From positions 1,250,501-1,314,500 of the forward strand of contig NC_134770.1 in assembly GCF_050436995.1 (NCBI RefSeq): a DNA stretch of 64,000 bases, in the 5' to 3' direction. The position numbers and the translations under genes were made by a program. The notes below the pieces were generated by a model. The model did no database searches and was not told the DNA's origin. It saw only the letters and a list, made by a program, of their open reading frames with translations. The DNA comes from Anticarsia gemmatalis. Lineage: Eukaryota; Arthropoda; Insecta; Lepidoptera; Erebidae. Below, in pieces: positions 1-11,617 of the stretch (positions are counted from its first letter, which is position 1; each line of letters opens with the position of its first letter).

Positions 1-75
1 GACTCAAGGCTTGCCCCTCCCTTATTACGGGAGGAGACCCTTGCCCAGCAGTGGGACAGTAATGGGTTAAATTTA
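1..75 (+). repeat. SINE-A 3' tail, cut by window edge
   Basis: The 3' end of the commonest SINE in this window (called SINE-A here). It is recognised by the pair of C/T- and G-rich blocks, CCCTCCCTTATTACGGGAGG, followed by GCCCAGCAGTGGGACAGTAA and an AT-rich tail. The same block recurs near 21.3, 40.2 and 42.9 kb (plus) and 7.4, 16.4, 17.9 and 25.3 kb (minus). The head lies outside the window. Confidence 0.75.
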
Positions 76-1583
76 TTATTATATTACATGTACTCTTTGC
101 CAAATATGTATATAGCTATTAAAAAATAGATAACGTGCCATATGTCGTTCGCAGGAAATGACTAATAACTAGTTATAACCGCCAGCGTATCTTATCACAA
201 TTAATTATATATTTATTATCAAAAAAAGTCGAGTCACTAATTGCAACACTTGTGTATTATTAACATACTTAATTATTTCGGGGCTTGTTGCATTCAGTTC
301 TTGTACTTTGTGCCCGTTTTTTGTATGTTTGTAAAAGTCTCCGCGACACAAGAGCAATTTATAGTGCGGGAGTTGTCATTTTTAATAAGTAAAACAACCA
401 ATAAATATTATTATTCTAGAGACTATATTCCTTTTATTTCCAGCTAAGTTCTAAAAAAAAATCGTTTTTGATAGCAGCTATTCATGCTAACTCGTAAAAG
501 TGAACTTTTCAGTAGAAACGTTTATACGGAAAAACTTGATAACTCTTGTAATGAAAAGTATGTTTAGTTAGCGTTGTACAGAATTTGTAACTACATTATT
601 TTTGGATATTTCTTTGTTTAATTTTTATGGCATATAAAACAACACATTTTAAGTAATTTGACATAAAAGTAGGATTTTAGCAAAATTTTATTAAGCATAG
701 TATAAACAGCTGCTGTCAATCTGTATGTACATACATGCAGTCTGATATAGCACAATCATGTTACTTTAATTACGTATTCTGTAATTATAAACCAAATTAT
801 CTGAGATTGCAATAACAGACATAAACACCTATATAAATATAAACAAAAACAATATAATGCCGTAATAATAACAAATTAACTTCATCTAGCATGAATGCTG
901 AATACCAATCTTTTACATGAAGTGACTGCCTATTGGACCTCCACAACCCAGTTACCTGAGTAAATAAAAGTACTCTAGTTGTTCTCTAATACTTCTCTTT
1001 TTGTTTTTCATTCATATACTTAGTATCTTGTCAATCTAGTGTCATTGCCCAAACAACTAAAAGGTCATTAACCTGCCCTATGCATGATTGTTAATGGAGA
1101 ATGTTAACAAATTTTGATTTTTAGCCCTCCTTATTCTTTGTTAAAAATAAAAAATACTAGTGAAAGAATTACTTCGATATCTCAATTAGTTTCCGATTTA
1201 TAAGTAAAACAAGTTGTAACCGCGCGACGCTTGCTCTCGGGGACGGTGTGACGTCACTCTACACTACGCTCAGTCTGGCTCACACAGTCCGCTTGCGGTC
1301 TCGCGCTCGGTGCGTTGAAATTATACCTAAATACTTTTAAAAATGTTCAATTCAAATACTAGGAAATCATATGTTGTGCCTAAATGTAATAAAATGTTAT
1401 GTAGGTAAGTATATAAGTAATAATAATTAACTTTATCTTATAATGAAACAATTTCTAACCGGATTGATCGCGAATTTATTGTTTTTACAGTGGCAGGAAA
1501 AATGTAACATCAATAAGTAGGTACGCGATTATTTCGATTAAAAATTGTTTTTTTATAATATGCATGATCGTGAATATCTAACA
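76..1583. other. AT-rich non-coding stretch
   Basis: No coding region with sensible composition is seen. It holds a SINE-C fragment at about 295-390 (GTTTGTAAAAGTCTCCGCGA, related to the copy at 18.3 kb), the words of a LINE tail at about 930-975, and a GC-rich island at 1217-1315 with the octamer TGACGTCA at 1249-1256. The rest is featureless AT-rich sequence. Confidence 0.5.
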
Positions 1584-1832
1584 TTAGCTGACTCGCGCAA
1601 CTTCGCTTGCGTCACATAAGAGAGAATGGTTCAAAATTTTCCCCGTTTCTGTAACATTTTTTATTAGTACTCTGCTCCTATTGGTTGTAGCGTGATGATA
1701 TATAGCCTATAGCCGTCCTCGATAAATGAACTAGCTAACAGTGAAAGTTTTTTTAAATTGGACCAATAGTTCCTGAGATTAGCGGGTTCAAACAAACAAA
1801 CTCTTCAGCTTTCTAATATTCTAGTATAGATA
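1584..1832 (-). repeat. Helitron-like repeat, type B (minus)
   Basis: Starts near CGCGCAACTTCGCTTGCGTC and ends CTTCAGCTTTCTAATATTCT then AGTATAGATA. Read on the minus strand it runs from ATACTAATATTATAAAGC to a GC-rich hairpin and GTCAGCTAG. The T(C/A)...CTAG ends and the terminal hairpin agree with non-autonomous Helitrons of Lepidoptera; the family assignment is inference. Close relatives lie at 10.5, 20.3, 24.1, 39.5 and 41.7 kb. Confidence 0.6.
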
Positions 1833-1851
1833 TTACAAATATGTATAATAT

Positions 1852-2085
1852 ACTAGAGGCCGCCCGCGACTACGTCGCCATGGAAACCCTTCCCGTGTAA
1901 ATCCCGATCCCTCGGGAACTCTGGGATAAAAAGTAGCCTATGTGTTATTCTGGGCCTTCAGCTACCAATATACCAAATATCATCGTAATCGGTTCAGTCA
2001 CATTTGCGTGAAAGAGTAACAAACATCCATACATACGTACATACATATATACATACATACATACCTATATACATACATTAAATAT
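1852..2085 (-). repeat. Helitron-like repeat, type A, with (CATA)n tail
   Basis: Begins CTAGAGGCCGCCCGCGACTA, contains the words CCCGATCCCTCGGGAACTC and GATAAAAAGTAGCCTATGTG, then passes into a CATA microsatellite at about 2030-2085. It is the same type as the copies at 8.92 kb (minus) and 20.1 kb (plus). Confidence 0.65.
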
Positions 2086-2104
2086 TTAATTAAATATTAA
2101 ATAT

Positions 2105-2350
2105 TGCTGGACAAATCAGACACGGTCATTTGATTCCAAACTAAGCAGAGCTTGTACAATGGTAACCAAATAACTGATAAACATACTCATATACTTCTCA
2201 ATATATAGATAAATTGACAACCAGAACAAATACTCGTGCTCATCACACAAAGATTTGTCCCGGATGGGATTCAAAACCTCCATACGCGGCGCTACGATTA
2301 TTGCGGCGAGGTGACCGCTTAGACCACTGCGCCAAACGTACGGAGTAAAT
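2105..2350 (-). repeat. SINE-B (tRNA-derived, minus)
   Basis: Plus-strand reading shows the reversed tail (GTCATTTGATTCCAAACTAA, GCAGAGCTTGTAC) and then the head (CAAAGATTTGTCCCGGATGG and a B-box-like GGATTCAAA block). Related copies lie at 15.5, 22.3, 23.6-23.9, 36.5, 44.8 and 53.4 kb. Confidence 0.65.
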
Positions 2351-3019
2351 AGTACAAATAAATAAATAGTATACATATAATACAATAGTATGTATACATA
2401 CATGCATACATTTTCACAAACTTTCGTATTTATAATAATAAAAAGGATTTCGGAGGCAACAAAATCTCTATTTGTTGATAAATAATGCGCAAACATTATT
2501 TTCATCTATTTTAGGTAGATTATCCGATTGCCCTTTTTCAAATCCTTCATCCATTTTATTAATTGAATAATATTTACTATTACTACACTATAAATGTAAT
2601 AAGCGGATGCAAACACAACAAAATACTGCGCAAGTTATTACACTAACAACAACGGCTGGCAACTTAATACTAAGCGGGACGCGGCCCGCGCGCAAGTGTA
2701 GTAGTATGACGTCACAACTACTCACGCGGCCGTTAGCGGGACTCGATATTTTTCGAAACTTTGAATGCTTATAAAATCAAAACTATTCGGTATTTTTGAC
2801 TGAAACAAAAACTAGTTTATATGTATACACACAGGCTATACTGTGTCAAAATTTAAAGCGATTTGGCATACCTAGTAACATTCTCCATTGACAACAATTT
2901 GTGGGTGACTTTTGCGTGACTCATGAATCACTAAGATGAACTACTGGAGAGACTTACGAGGAAACATTCTCCAAGTGCATTACTTAATTTATTCAAAATA
3001 TTGGGTTCCTTTTGTACTT

Positions 3020-3240
3020 TAAAAGAGGCAACTCCCGCAGTAAGAATTGCTCTTGAGTTGCTAGGACTTTTAAAAACATACAAGCAATGAACATAAACTA
3101 CAACCAGACCCGAAACAATTATTTACAGATGTAGAAATAATTGTTCCATTTTGGGAATTTTCCAATTGGAATCAAACTCACGACCTCTCTCCGCAATGGT
3201 ATCGGCCGACCTTGACCACTGCACCACGGAGGTAGTCAAA
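3020..3240 (-). repeat. SINE-C (tRNA-derived, minus)
   Basis: Reversed copy of the family seen whole at 18.3 kb. The words are AACTCCCGCAGTAAGAATTG, ACATACAAGCAATGAACA, CCCGAAACAATTATTTACAG and a tRNA-like promoter block ACTCACGACCTCTC...CCACTGCACCACGGAGG. It is diverged. Confidence 0.6.
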
Positions 3241-5210
3241 CAACTAAGGTAGTAGTATTATTCAACCAGACAAGCCAATGAAAACTGACTAGTTTTCAAA
3301 CAGTTCCTGAAAATATGCAACCTCCTTAGTGACCTTAAGAACAAATCCCTTGTTTATTCTTGGAGGGGATAATTACCTCGAGGTGGGTAAGGGTCTAAAG
3401 GGTACTGAAATATATTTATTCATTTACTTTCAACTAAGACCTTACAAAAATATTGCCCAATGTATATGGGAAACAGTGTTAGTTCACTTTACAAACTGCT
3501 TCTATATTATATTTTTTTTATTCTTTTAATTCTTACATAATATCAAAACTTTTGCATTTACATATAATATTAGGCAGAAAGATTTATTATTGGTCACCAT
3601 AATTACTGGTCAGCATCCATCTAGGTATAAAAAATTATTCAAGCAATAGGAAGTAAGGCATTCATCTGAGGAAAATATTTCTAGGAGGTAATTCCTATGA
3701 CTAATAAAATAATTACGTATAGTTCTCTCAAACTAAGAAGAAACTCATAATGAGATGAGTTGCTGTGGAATGTAATGTAACTGGGAAACTAATGAATATT
3801 GTATAATAACTAGCTGACCCAGCAAACGTTGTTTTGCCAAAAAATAAAAATACAAAAAATGTCACTTAGGGGCAAAAAAATAGATGTTGGCCGATTCTCA
3901 GACCTAGTCAATATGCTCACAAAATTTCATGGGAATCAGTCAAGCCTTTTCGGATATTATATATTATTCGAATTTTATATATTAGATTGTATTAAAGGGA
4001 GTAGTAATAGCCGAGTGGTATAAGTCGATACCTCCGATGCAAGTGGTTGCAGATTCGAGCCCGAGGCAACACACCAGTCATTGATGTTTCGAAGTTATAT
4101 GTGTATTAAAAATAAAATAATTATCAGAACAACAGTTCTCCAGCTAAGAATTTTTGGGAAAACCACTTATAACTGCAAAATTGTATTCGAAATCACTAAT
4201 GACCTTTTGTGATAAGCACTTTTTAATATGTAAAGTAGATAAGAGATAAAATGCAATTATATTTTTTTTACAGGTTCTTATATATTTTTTGCACTAAAAT
4301 TGATTGTTTACATAAACTTAGTGATATTGCTTTTATTTATTCTCCTAACCTTATTATATAATACCTAGGTGAAAGTCCATTGCAATAAATTAAAACTACC
4401 TAGTATTTTAATTTGTTATTTATACTATAAATCTGAATGAATAATTTATAATATACATTCTTATTGTCTGAACAAACTTTTCTAATGTAATTTATATGAT
4501 GTATAATGTTAGCTTCAATTAAATATTTTTTTAGTGTAACTAGGCATTTTTGCCACAATCTCTTTAAAACTGATACCTACAGATTTTTTAATAGAGAGAG
4601 CCATAGTAATATTGCCAAATAATAAAAATATTATATACAGGAGGAAACAGGTAAAAATAATATGCTTTAATCCAGTAACATAGAAATATGTTATTTTCTT
4701 AAAAAAAAAACTAAATTTTTGTTAAGCAAAAACAGATTTTTTTATCTGTATTTTTAAGTTTTCGTTTCCCTCCTTTTTTAAATATTCGTCTTTTAAATCT
4801 TCGACAGAGCCTACCACAGAACAAGAACTTCTATCCATCTTAACATGGGAGATGAAAAAAAACATTTTTGTATGTATTCAGCCTGGAGCAAAAATTTTAA
4901 ACCGTCATAAATGACTGGCTGGAATAAAAGATAGGAACTCAATGGCAACAGGAAACTATTTTTTACGCGTTCTTCTATAACGGGGGCATAACATATGCTA
5001 CTGATATAACTATGAGAGAATCGACATACATCCAAACTCGTAAATTATTTACCTTCGTACACGGACTATTTTCAATAAGCAAATTTTGGCACATAAATCA
5101 TCCCGAGAAAAGTAACGACGTTTTTCACGTGCACGTATCACGCAACAGAAATAGTTTGCGTGAGAAAAACGTAGGTAGCAATCTAAAAACAGCACGGCAT
5201 TTATAAATTT
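3241..5210. other. Repeat-rich, no gene seen
   Basis: Holds a Helitron-like fragment at about 3810-3960 (AGCTGACCCAGCAAACGTTG ... ATGTTGGCCGATTCTCAGAC), a SINE-A head at about 4001-4140 with the B-box-like GATTCGAGCCCGAGGC, and low-complexity AT-rich sequence. Short ORFs here look incidental. Confidence 0.5.
4001..4140 (+). repeat. SINE-A head fragment
   Basis: The tRNA-like head (AATAGCCGAGTGGTATAAGT, then GATTCGAGCCCGAGGCAACA) is followed by the family word TTTCGAAGTTATATGTGTAT. The promoter boxes resemble a tRNA A box and B box. The tail is missing. Confidence 0.7.
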
Positions 5211-5243
5211 AATTTAATATATACGTAAAGGAATAAAATACAC

Positions 5244-5530
5244 TTACCCGAGCGGTATTCCTTCTAAAAAAGAAAAGTAACGAAACCACTGAACACAAGT
5301 TGATATTCACATTCACTCTCGATTTAACTTTATAATCTAAGATCGGATGTATTATTCAGCACATATTTCAACATAACCACATCGATGAGCTTTCGTGCGT
5401 AACTGAACTATGTTACTGATAACAAATACTGAAAACAAATCAATTCACACTCACAATCACTCGTTGCGATTTATGACAGCTGTGTGTTGAGCGTTTACGA
5501 AGACCGCTTCGTACCGCAAATGTCAAACTA
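5244..5530 (-). promoter_or_regulatory. Possible minus-strand first exon and promoter
   Basis: On the minus strand a strong splice-donor-like site (CTCGG then GTAAGTG, donor about 5238-5244) ends a roughly 280-nt stretch with the look of an insect 5' UTR: moderately GC, no long ORF, several TTCAGT/ATCAGT initiator-like words. Upstream, at 5470-5530, are GACATTTG and GACAGCTG words. No coding exon of such a gene was found between 1 and 5240, so if it is real the gene runs out of the window to the left. This is a weak, purely compositional call. Confidence 0.25.
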
Positions 5531-5759
5531 AATATTTCTATGAATGCACCAAAATCCGTAATTAAAATTCCTAGAAAACTACAAACACAAAAAAGTTGTT
5601 TCTATTTAAATTAAAAGCAGTGCAAAATAATTCATACGACTTTAAAGAAAAGGGGAACATAGAAAGAATTACTAATAAAACTGTGTGCACTTGCAACGCC
5701 ATCTCTCGAGCGTAAGGAGAAATATCGTCATCTTTTGAATTACAAAATACCAAAAAATA

Positions 5760-6800
5760 CCAATTTAATTATTACTTCAAAATTGTTTTTTTTTTATTGT
5801 CTCTTTAATTATTTAATGTACAACACCAATCTATCTAACAATCTACGATGGAACATAGAAATAATTTGCAGTTATTAAACTATGGAGCGGAAATTGTTTT
5901 ATTTTATCAAATCAAGGCCAGCACTCGCTTATTATCTAACCAAACCCGGTGGTTACGACACCACTCGCATGCTGTACATGCTGTTCTGTCGTAACACACT
6001 ATAACTTTCCCCGTGACTACGTCTGCAACAAATGAACGCGTAATATTTTAAAACCATTACTTCTTTTGTTGTAGGATCATGACTGCCGGTTCTATATGTA
6101 AAAATGTATGAGTGTAAAGGAAGTAAAATAACACTTTTAGTACCTAGTTTTTTTATAGGGACCGTAGCAAAATAGCGTACCTACTTTGGTCTCTGCTTAT
6201 CTTGTTTGTTATGCGCGATTTAATGTACCTATGTAGGTACGTAAATTTGCAATTTCAAAATACTTATGTTCGGTTGCCAAGGTAAAAGTAAGTATTTCAG
6301 GTACATTGCGAAAAGTGCGAAGCGCACCTTATAGAACCAGTTATAGAATTTTGAATGTAAAATATAAAAAAACGCAATTGAATAGATAAACTACCGCTAA
6401 ATGTACTCAGAAACGGGGGGGTTAGAATACATTTTGAATAGACTAACTTCTAATTATCTAATCTAGAATAACGGTTAAAATTCAATAAAAGAGATCTTAA
6501 ATTCCTCCGGGAGTATAACCCTTGAACTCATTAGTAATAACTTCAATTTCTTGTTGACCTAACGACCCCTAGCTATATCATAATGTCACAAAAAAAATCA
6601 ATTAATTTGTATGTACGTTTTATCAGCACATGTTTTCATTAGTATATGAACTTATAACCTCTTAGATGATAGCAAAAACATAATATACTAAGGCCAAGGT
6701 AGTACCTACGATAATAATATAAACTAAAAATACATAAATAAATATTTCTTTGGTCTCGGCCTACCCCTATGGGAAAAAGACGTGATATTAAATATGTATG
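5760..6800. other. Non-coding, repeats
   Basis: AT-rich sequence with no plausible exon. It contains the right half of the palindromic MITE family with GGTAGTTTATC arms (about 6362-6426, ending CTCAGAAACGGGGGGGTTAG); the full-length relatives are at 15.2, 38.9 and 48.2 kb. Confidence 0.5.
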
Positions 6801-6802
6801 TA

Positions 6803-7016
6803 TTAGGTCAGGGAAAAAGTCTTTTCGCATTATAGTATGTATGAACTTGTAATGAAATCTTTTCTTTGAACAAAAAAGCTCGATATTTGGGTACCTCACG
6901 AGCTCTCTGAAAGAAACCTAATGAACCGTGTAATCATTTGTGATTCTTGAAGCCAAAAAGATTTTATTGCAAGTTCATACATACTATAATGCGAAAAGAC
7001 TTTTTCCCCGACCTAA
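6803..7016. mobile_element. Mariner-like MITE, complete copy, TA target duplication
   Basis: A 214-bp element flanked on both sides by TA. It starts TTAGGTCAGGGAAAAAGTCT and ends AGACTTTTTCCCCGACCTAA. The inverted arms are about 55 bp (continuing CGCATTATAGTATGTATGAA). The middle carries GCTCGATATTTGGGTACCTC and CCTAATGAACCGTGTAATCA. TA duplication and terminal inverted repeats fit the Tc1/mariner superfamily. No transposase is present. A near-identical full copy lies at 24.6 kb, with halves at 13.5 and 19.15 kb. Confidence 0.85.
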
Positions 7017-7018
7017 TA

Positions 7019-8918
7019 TGTAGTAAATTACAGGCAATAAAGTTGTTTCGACTCAAAGTAATATCCTATATCTATTTCTGCCTCTTATATCTAACAATAT
7101 TCGTTTATGAAATAAAATATGCGCTACTTTTAGAAGGACACAAAAGCATTTTAAAAACGATTATCCACCGTGGAATGTCACAGAAGTCATAAAGAGGTAA
7201 CACAAACAGTATCTAATGAGTTATCGAAGTTTTATATTTAGAAACAATTATCATTAGTTTAATGGAGAACAGCATCGGGAGCAACCCTTCCATGTTGGGT
7301 GTTTTTATACAACAAACAAAACCAAGCCAATAATGTATCCCTTAAGCCATTTAGCCCCACTGATGGGCAAGGGTCTCCTCCCGGAATGAATGATGGGTTA
7401 GGCTTTGAGTCCACCACGCTGCCAAAGTGCGGGTTGGGGACTTTGGACTTCTTCTTTGCATTTTCATATTTATATTTTATCGCTTATATATTAAAGTTAT
7501 ATATAAGTTCAATCGTCCCATTTAACCGTATTGCCAAATTGGAGTCACTCAGGATTTTTCAATCGTAAACTTTAATAGGTACTTCGCTTTTGCAAAGTTT
7601 TTGTATCTATTATTCTACCAATCCCTTAAACCAGACGCCGCAAATTCCATATAATAAGGTATTGTATAACATATTACGAACAATACAGCATGAATGTCAC
7701 GGCCCCGCTCTTCCGCCGCGTCCAATCACCAGTCAGCGTTCAACTGTCGATATGACGATACATCTGTGTTTAATTTGATAGAACTTTAAATTTAATTGGT
7801 GACGCCCTTACAAGGTTAGTGCGGACGGAAATTTGTGACAGTTTAGTATCAAAAGTTATATTGTGTTAAAGTTGTTTTGGTTGATATGAGTACAGCATTT
7901 TAAAAGGTATGACTAATAGTTTAATTATCTCTTAAACTATCTTACACACTTTGTCCTTAGACTTTGTTGTATACCTACTTAACTTTACTTACGGCCAGTT
8001 TCTTCATCAAAAGTAACAGCAAAAGTAAAAATTACAATCAAATTTGTTTCTTCACGAATTTAGATGCTTTTAGAAGATTTTCCTTTACTACACAAATAGG
8101 TAGGTATAATGGTTTTAGAGGTTACTTTAGAAAGGTTTTTAAATGAGACTGTTATCTTCATGTTCCCCCAAAATTGAATATAAAGGCCTAAAATTAAGTA
8201 TTTCAGCTAACAATAGAATTTGTCAGTATTTATAACCCTCTCCAAAAATAGTCAAATAAGTAGGTAGGTACTTAGGTATTATCATAACTGCGAAAGTTTG
8301 CAACGATAGATAGACGTTTGTTATTCAATCACGCCTTAACTACCTACCTACTGAACAGATTTTGATCAAATTCGGCCTACAGATAGTTAATAAGTTCAAT
8401 TTGTACTTTTTATCGTAGGAAGTCTATCAAGGCGAAAGAAATCGTTATGTAAAAGAGAGTTTTAAATAAAATAAATCTGGACATCTTACAAAACGTGACA
8501 AACGTTTCTAAACAACAATATTTGACCTTGAACATCAAATTACTCATTTATACATACATTTGTATATACACAATACATATAAACGTATGTGATTATAATA
8601 ATATGTTTATACAAGCTAATTTACCGGATACAGGTAAGTATACGTCATGAAAAACGTATCGTTATAGAGAAAAAAAACCTATTTGACATCCATTTATACT
8701 CAAAGGTATATTATAAGAATATAAGTTTAAAAAATATACAAAAATACTAGCAATTTGCTGTTTATATCCAGAAATAGTAATTGGAGTGTAGAAGTAAGAA
8801 TTTTCTATACAAATAACAAAACAGTAAAATATATGATACTTATTAACCATATTATTATATTGGGAACTTGACATACATATATACAGACATCCTCAAAATA
8901 GACTCAAATATATAGTAA
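7019..8918. other. Non-coding, SINE-A fragment
   Basis: Contains a minus-strand SINE-A tail at about 7350-7445 (CCACTGATGGGCAAGGGTCT...GTGCGGGTTGGGGACTTT). No exon-like sequence was recognised in the remainder; small ORFs here have no recognisable product. Confidence 0.5.
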
Positions 8919-9139
8919 ACTAGAGGCCGCCCGCGACTTCGTCCGCTTGGAAACCCTTCCCATGTAAATCCCGATCCCTCGGGAACTCCGGGATAAAAAG
9001 TAACCTTTGTGTTATTCTGGGTCTTCAGCTACGTGCATATCAAATTTCATCGTAATCGATTCAGTAGTATTTACGTGAAAGAGTAACAAACATCCATACA
9101 TACTCACAAACTTTCGCATTTATAATATTAGTAGGATTA
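8919..9139 (-). repeat. Helitron-like repeat, type A (minus), full length
   Basis: Runs from CTAGAGGCCGCCCGCGACTT to CTTTCGCATTTATAATATTA then GTAGGAT. Read on the minus strand it begins ATCCTACTAATATTATAAAT and ends in a GC-rich hairpin plus CTAG. It has the same layout as 20094-20317. Confidence 0.7.
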
Positions 9140-9235
9140 TACAGACACTGTTTTGTCTGAAGGTTATTCTTAAAATACCTACATACCATGGAATTTGCTT
9201 ACTAGACTACCAAGTCTAGTGAGCAAAACAGTCGT

Positions 9236-10060
9236 CCCACTGCTGGGCAAAGGACTCCCGGAGTCTTCTCTCCTCACATGCATGGGAATCAAATGCTCAT
9301 ATTATCAGTTAGTCTATAAAATATATTAAATATTTGCTGTTATAATAATTAATGATCTATCTGTCTATTAATTAATATCTGTTTATCAATATTATTGATA
9401 TGTTTCATTATTACAATGTTATCAGTCGCCGGTCAAGCTTATTACATCGGGTTAAGGCTGACTACTATACACAAAAACAACTTTCTTAGCTCATGTAATA
9501 ACGAAAATTGCTAGTTTGTGCGTATTACCTCGCAGTTTATGTTCTAGAGAGCTTTATGTCCTTTTTTCATATTCCACTCTTCCAGATTTTCATGAAATTT
9601 GTACCAAATATTTTCTTGGACAAGACTGTTGTTAGCTACTTTGCTACTCAAGCTAACCGCAAAGTGTACTATATAAATTTATATATCTACATAACATTAG
9701 CCGGCAAATGTAAACAACGTTTACCATATAAATTTAAAAAATATAGTCTCACTTAGGGGTATGAAAATAGATGTTAGCCGATTCTGAGACCTCCTCAATA
9801 TGCTCACAAAATTTCATGGGAATCGGTCAAACCGTTTTGGAGGAGTACGGTTAATAACATTGTGACATGGAAATTTTATATAGCAATTAGCACATAAGAT
9901 AAGGCAAAATAGCTTCCCGCGTCTGTCCCTATGTCTGCATGTATGTATGCTTAGATCTTTAAAACTACACAACGGATTTTGACGCAGTTTTTTTAATAGA
10001 TAGGGTGATTCAAGAGGAAGGTTTATGTGCAAAAGTTGTAAAGGTTTATTGTAAAATTGC
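9236..10060. repeat. Repeat mosaic: SINE-A fragment and Helitron-like fragments
   Basis: At 9236-9300 there is a degraded minus SINE-A tail (CCCACTGCTGGGCAAAGGAC). At about 9750-9840 lies the word block ATGTTAGCCGATTCTGAGAC ... TTTCATGGGAATCGGTC, shared with 3.88 kb. At about 9900-10060 lies GTCTGTCCCTATGTCTGCAT...TTAGATCTTTAAAACTACAC, shared with 13.4 and 26.8 kb. Confidence 0.5.
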
Positions 10061-10531
10061 TGTTTAAACCGCGAGAAGCCGGGCCGTTAGTTATGTATGT
10101 AAGGATAAATAATATAAGTCACAAGTCATTTATTAATTCGCAGAAAACACTGTTACAATGTTGTTACAAAAATTACAAGAAAGTTCAAATTTGAAGTGTT
10201 TTTACCAAAAAGGCATGCAAATATCAATTATAATGTTGTTATATCAAAATGTATCATGAAATTCGAGAAGATGTGCTCTCATTTCCGTGGCACATGGTAT
10301 TGATAGTCAACGCCCTTCTATTATGTATTGTTGTTTATTGTCAACGTTACATTGTACTGTATTCAATGGAGCATACATTGACTTCATGTAAACATGTAGT
10401 TATACTCTATAGAAGTATAGTATAGTCCATCAAAGTTTCAATAGGGTACCTCATACCATTATAAGTACTACTGTACTACAGAATTTTCAAACCACGCGGA
10501 CGAAGTCGCGGGCAGAAGCTAATCTATATCT

Positions 10532-10772
10532 TTACTAATATTATAAAGCTGAAGAGTTTGTTTGTTCGTTTGAACGGGCTAATCTCAGAAACTACTGGTC
10601 CGATTTGAAAAATTATTTCAGTGTTAGATAGCCTATTAATTGAGGAAGGCTATAGGCTATATATCATCACACTACGTCCAGTAGGAACAGAGTACCAGTG
10701 AAAAATGTTACAAAACGGGGAAAATCATGATTCTCTTATGTGACGCAAGCGAAGTTGCGCGGGTCAGCTAGT
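10532..10772 (+). repeat. Helitron-like repeat, type B (plus)
   Basis: Runs from CTTTACTAATATTATAAAGC to AGTTGCGCGGGTCAGCTAGT, with the internal words CTATAGGCTATATATCATCA and GTGTTAGATAGCC. It abuts the 3' end (GACGAAGTCGCGGGCAGAAG) of another copy at about 10497-10525. Confidence 0.7.
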
Positions 10773-10939
10773 ATGCATATAAAAGTGAGCAGTTATAATC
10801 GAGTGGTTTTAGTAGAAACATGAAGTTTGGCCAAGGCCTTTTATGGTTTAGGCACCCCTACGAAAGGATTTTTTAGTAAACCAGCCCACTAAGTGGGTAA
10901 AATAGGGGACAAAAGTCTACTGGCAGTCTGTTGGCAGCT

Positions 10940-11130
10940 TCTCGCATGATCAATTATTGTATCAACCACATTGTAAAACTTTTGGCGACTGAAAAGAGTG
11001 GCCGTGAGTTTCTTGCTAGCTCTTCTCATAAGGCTCTACCCCCTTTCCGAGCTAGTGGTAGATTTAGTAATTGTAACGACTATCATAAGTGTCAATATTT
11101 GACCTAAATGATTTGATTTTGATTTTTACT
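10940..11130 (+). repeat. Non-LTR retrotransposon 3' tail
   Basis: Contains GGCCGTGAGTTTCTTGCTAG, CTACCCCCTTTCCGAGCTAG and a simple tail ATTTGATTTTGATTTTTA. A second diverged copy is at about 54005-54170. The pattern of a conserved 3' UTR plus a short repeat tail fits a LINE end; the clade is not determined. Confidence 0.5.
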
Positions 11131-11617
11131 TTTATCTTAACACACAGAAACCAAAGGTATATTTATTTGTATAAAGTATATAGATTATAGATGTATGAAT
11201 TTGGAATAGATCAAGCCAAGGTTACGCTTACACCTGCAAAATTATACCTACATTTCTATGTATGACTGATATTCAGGTTTTAAATGGGTTCAATAATCTT
11301 TTACTTTCTACGATTGGAGACGAGTTTTGTGAGTTCAGACAACTTTATGATTACGTCATTACACGCGAATATATCTATGCCTCTAGTGAAAAAAATACAA
11401 GTTCGATTTTGTGGAATATAGTTAACAAATTAGAGTGCACTTAAATCCAACTTTTACAAAATTTTAGCGTAAGTTAACCCCCTTTGAACGTTGCTAAATT
11501 TCTCATATTAAAAATAAACAATATTTGTTTTCACCAATCGATAGAGCATACTTACCTCATTTTCATCAGAATCGGACTTAAAACTTTTTTCTCTTGAGGC
11601 ACAGATAATAATATTAT

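Noticed and set aside
2116..2505. 129-residue minus ORF
   Set aside because: It lies across a SINE-B copy and simple TATA/CATA repeats; the protein is low-complexity Tyr/Ile.
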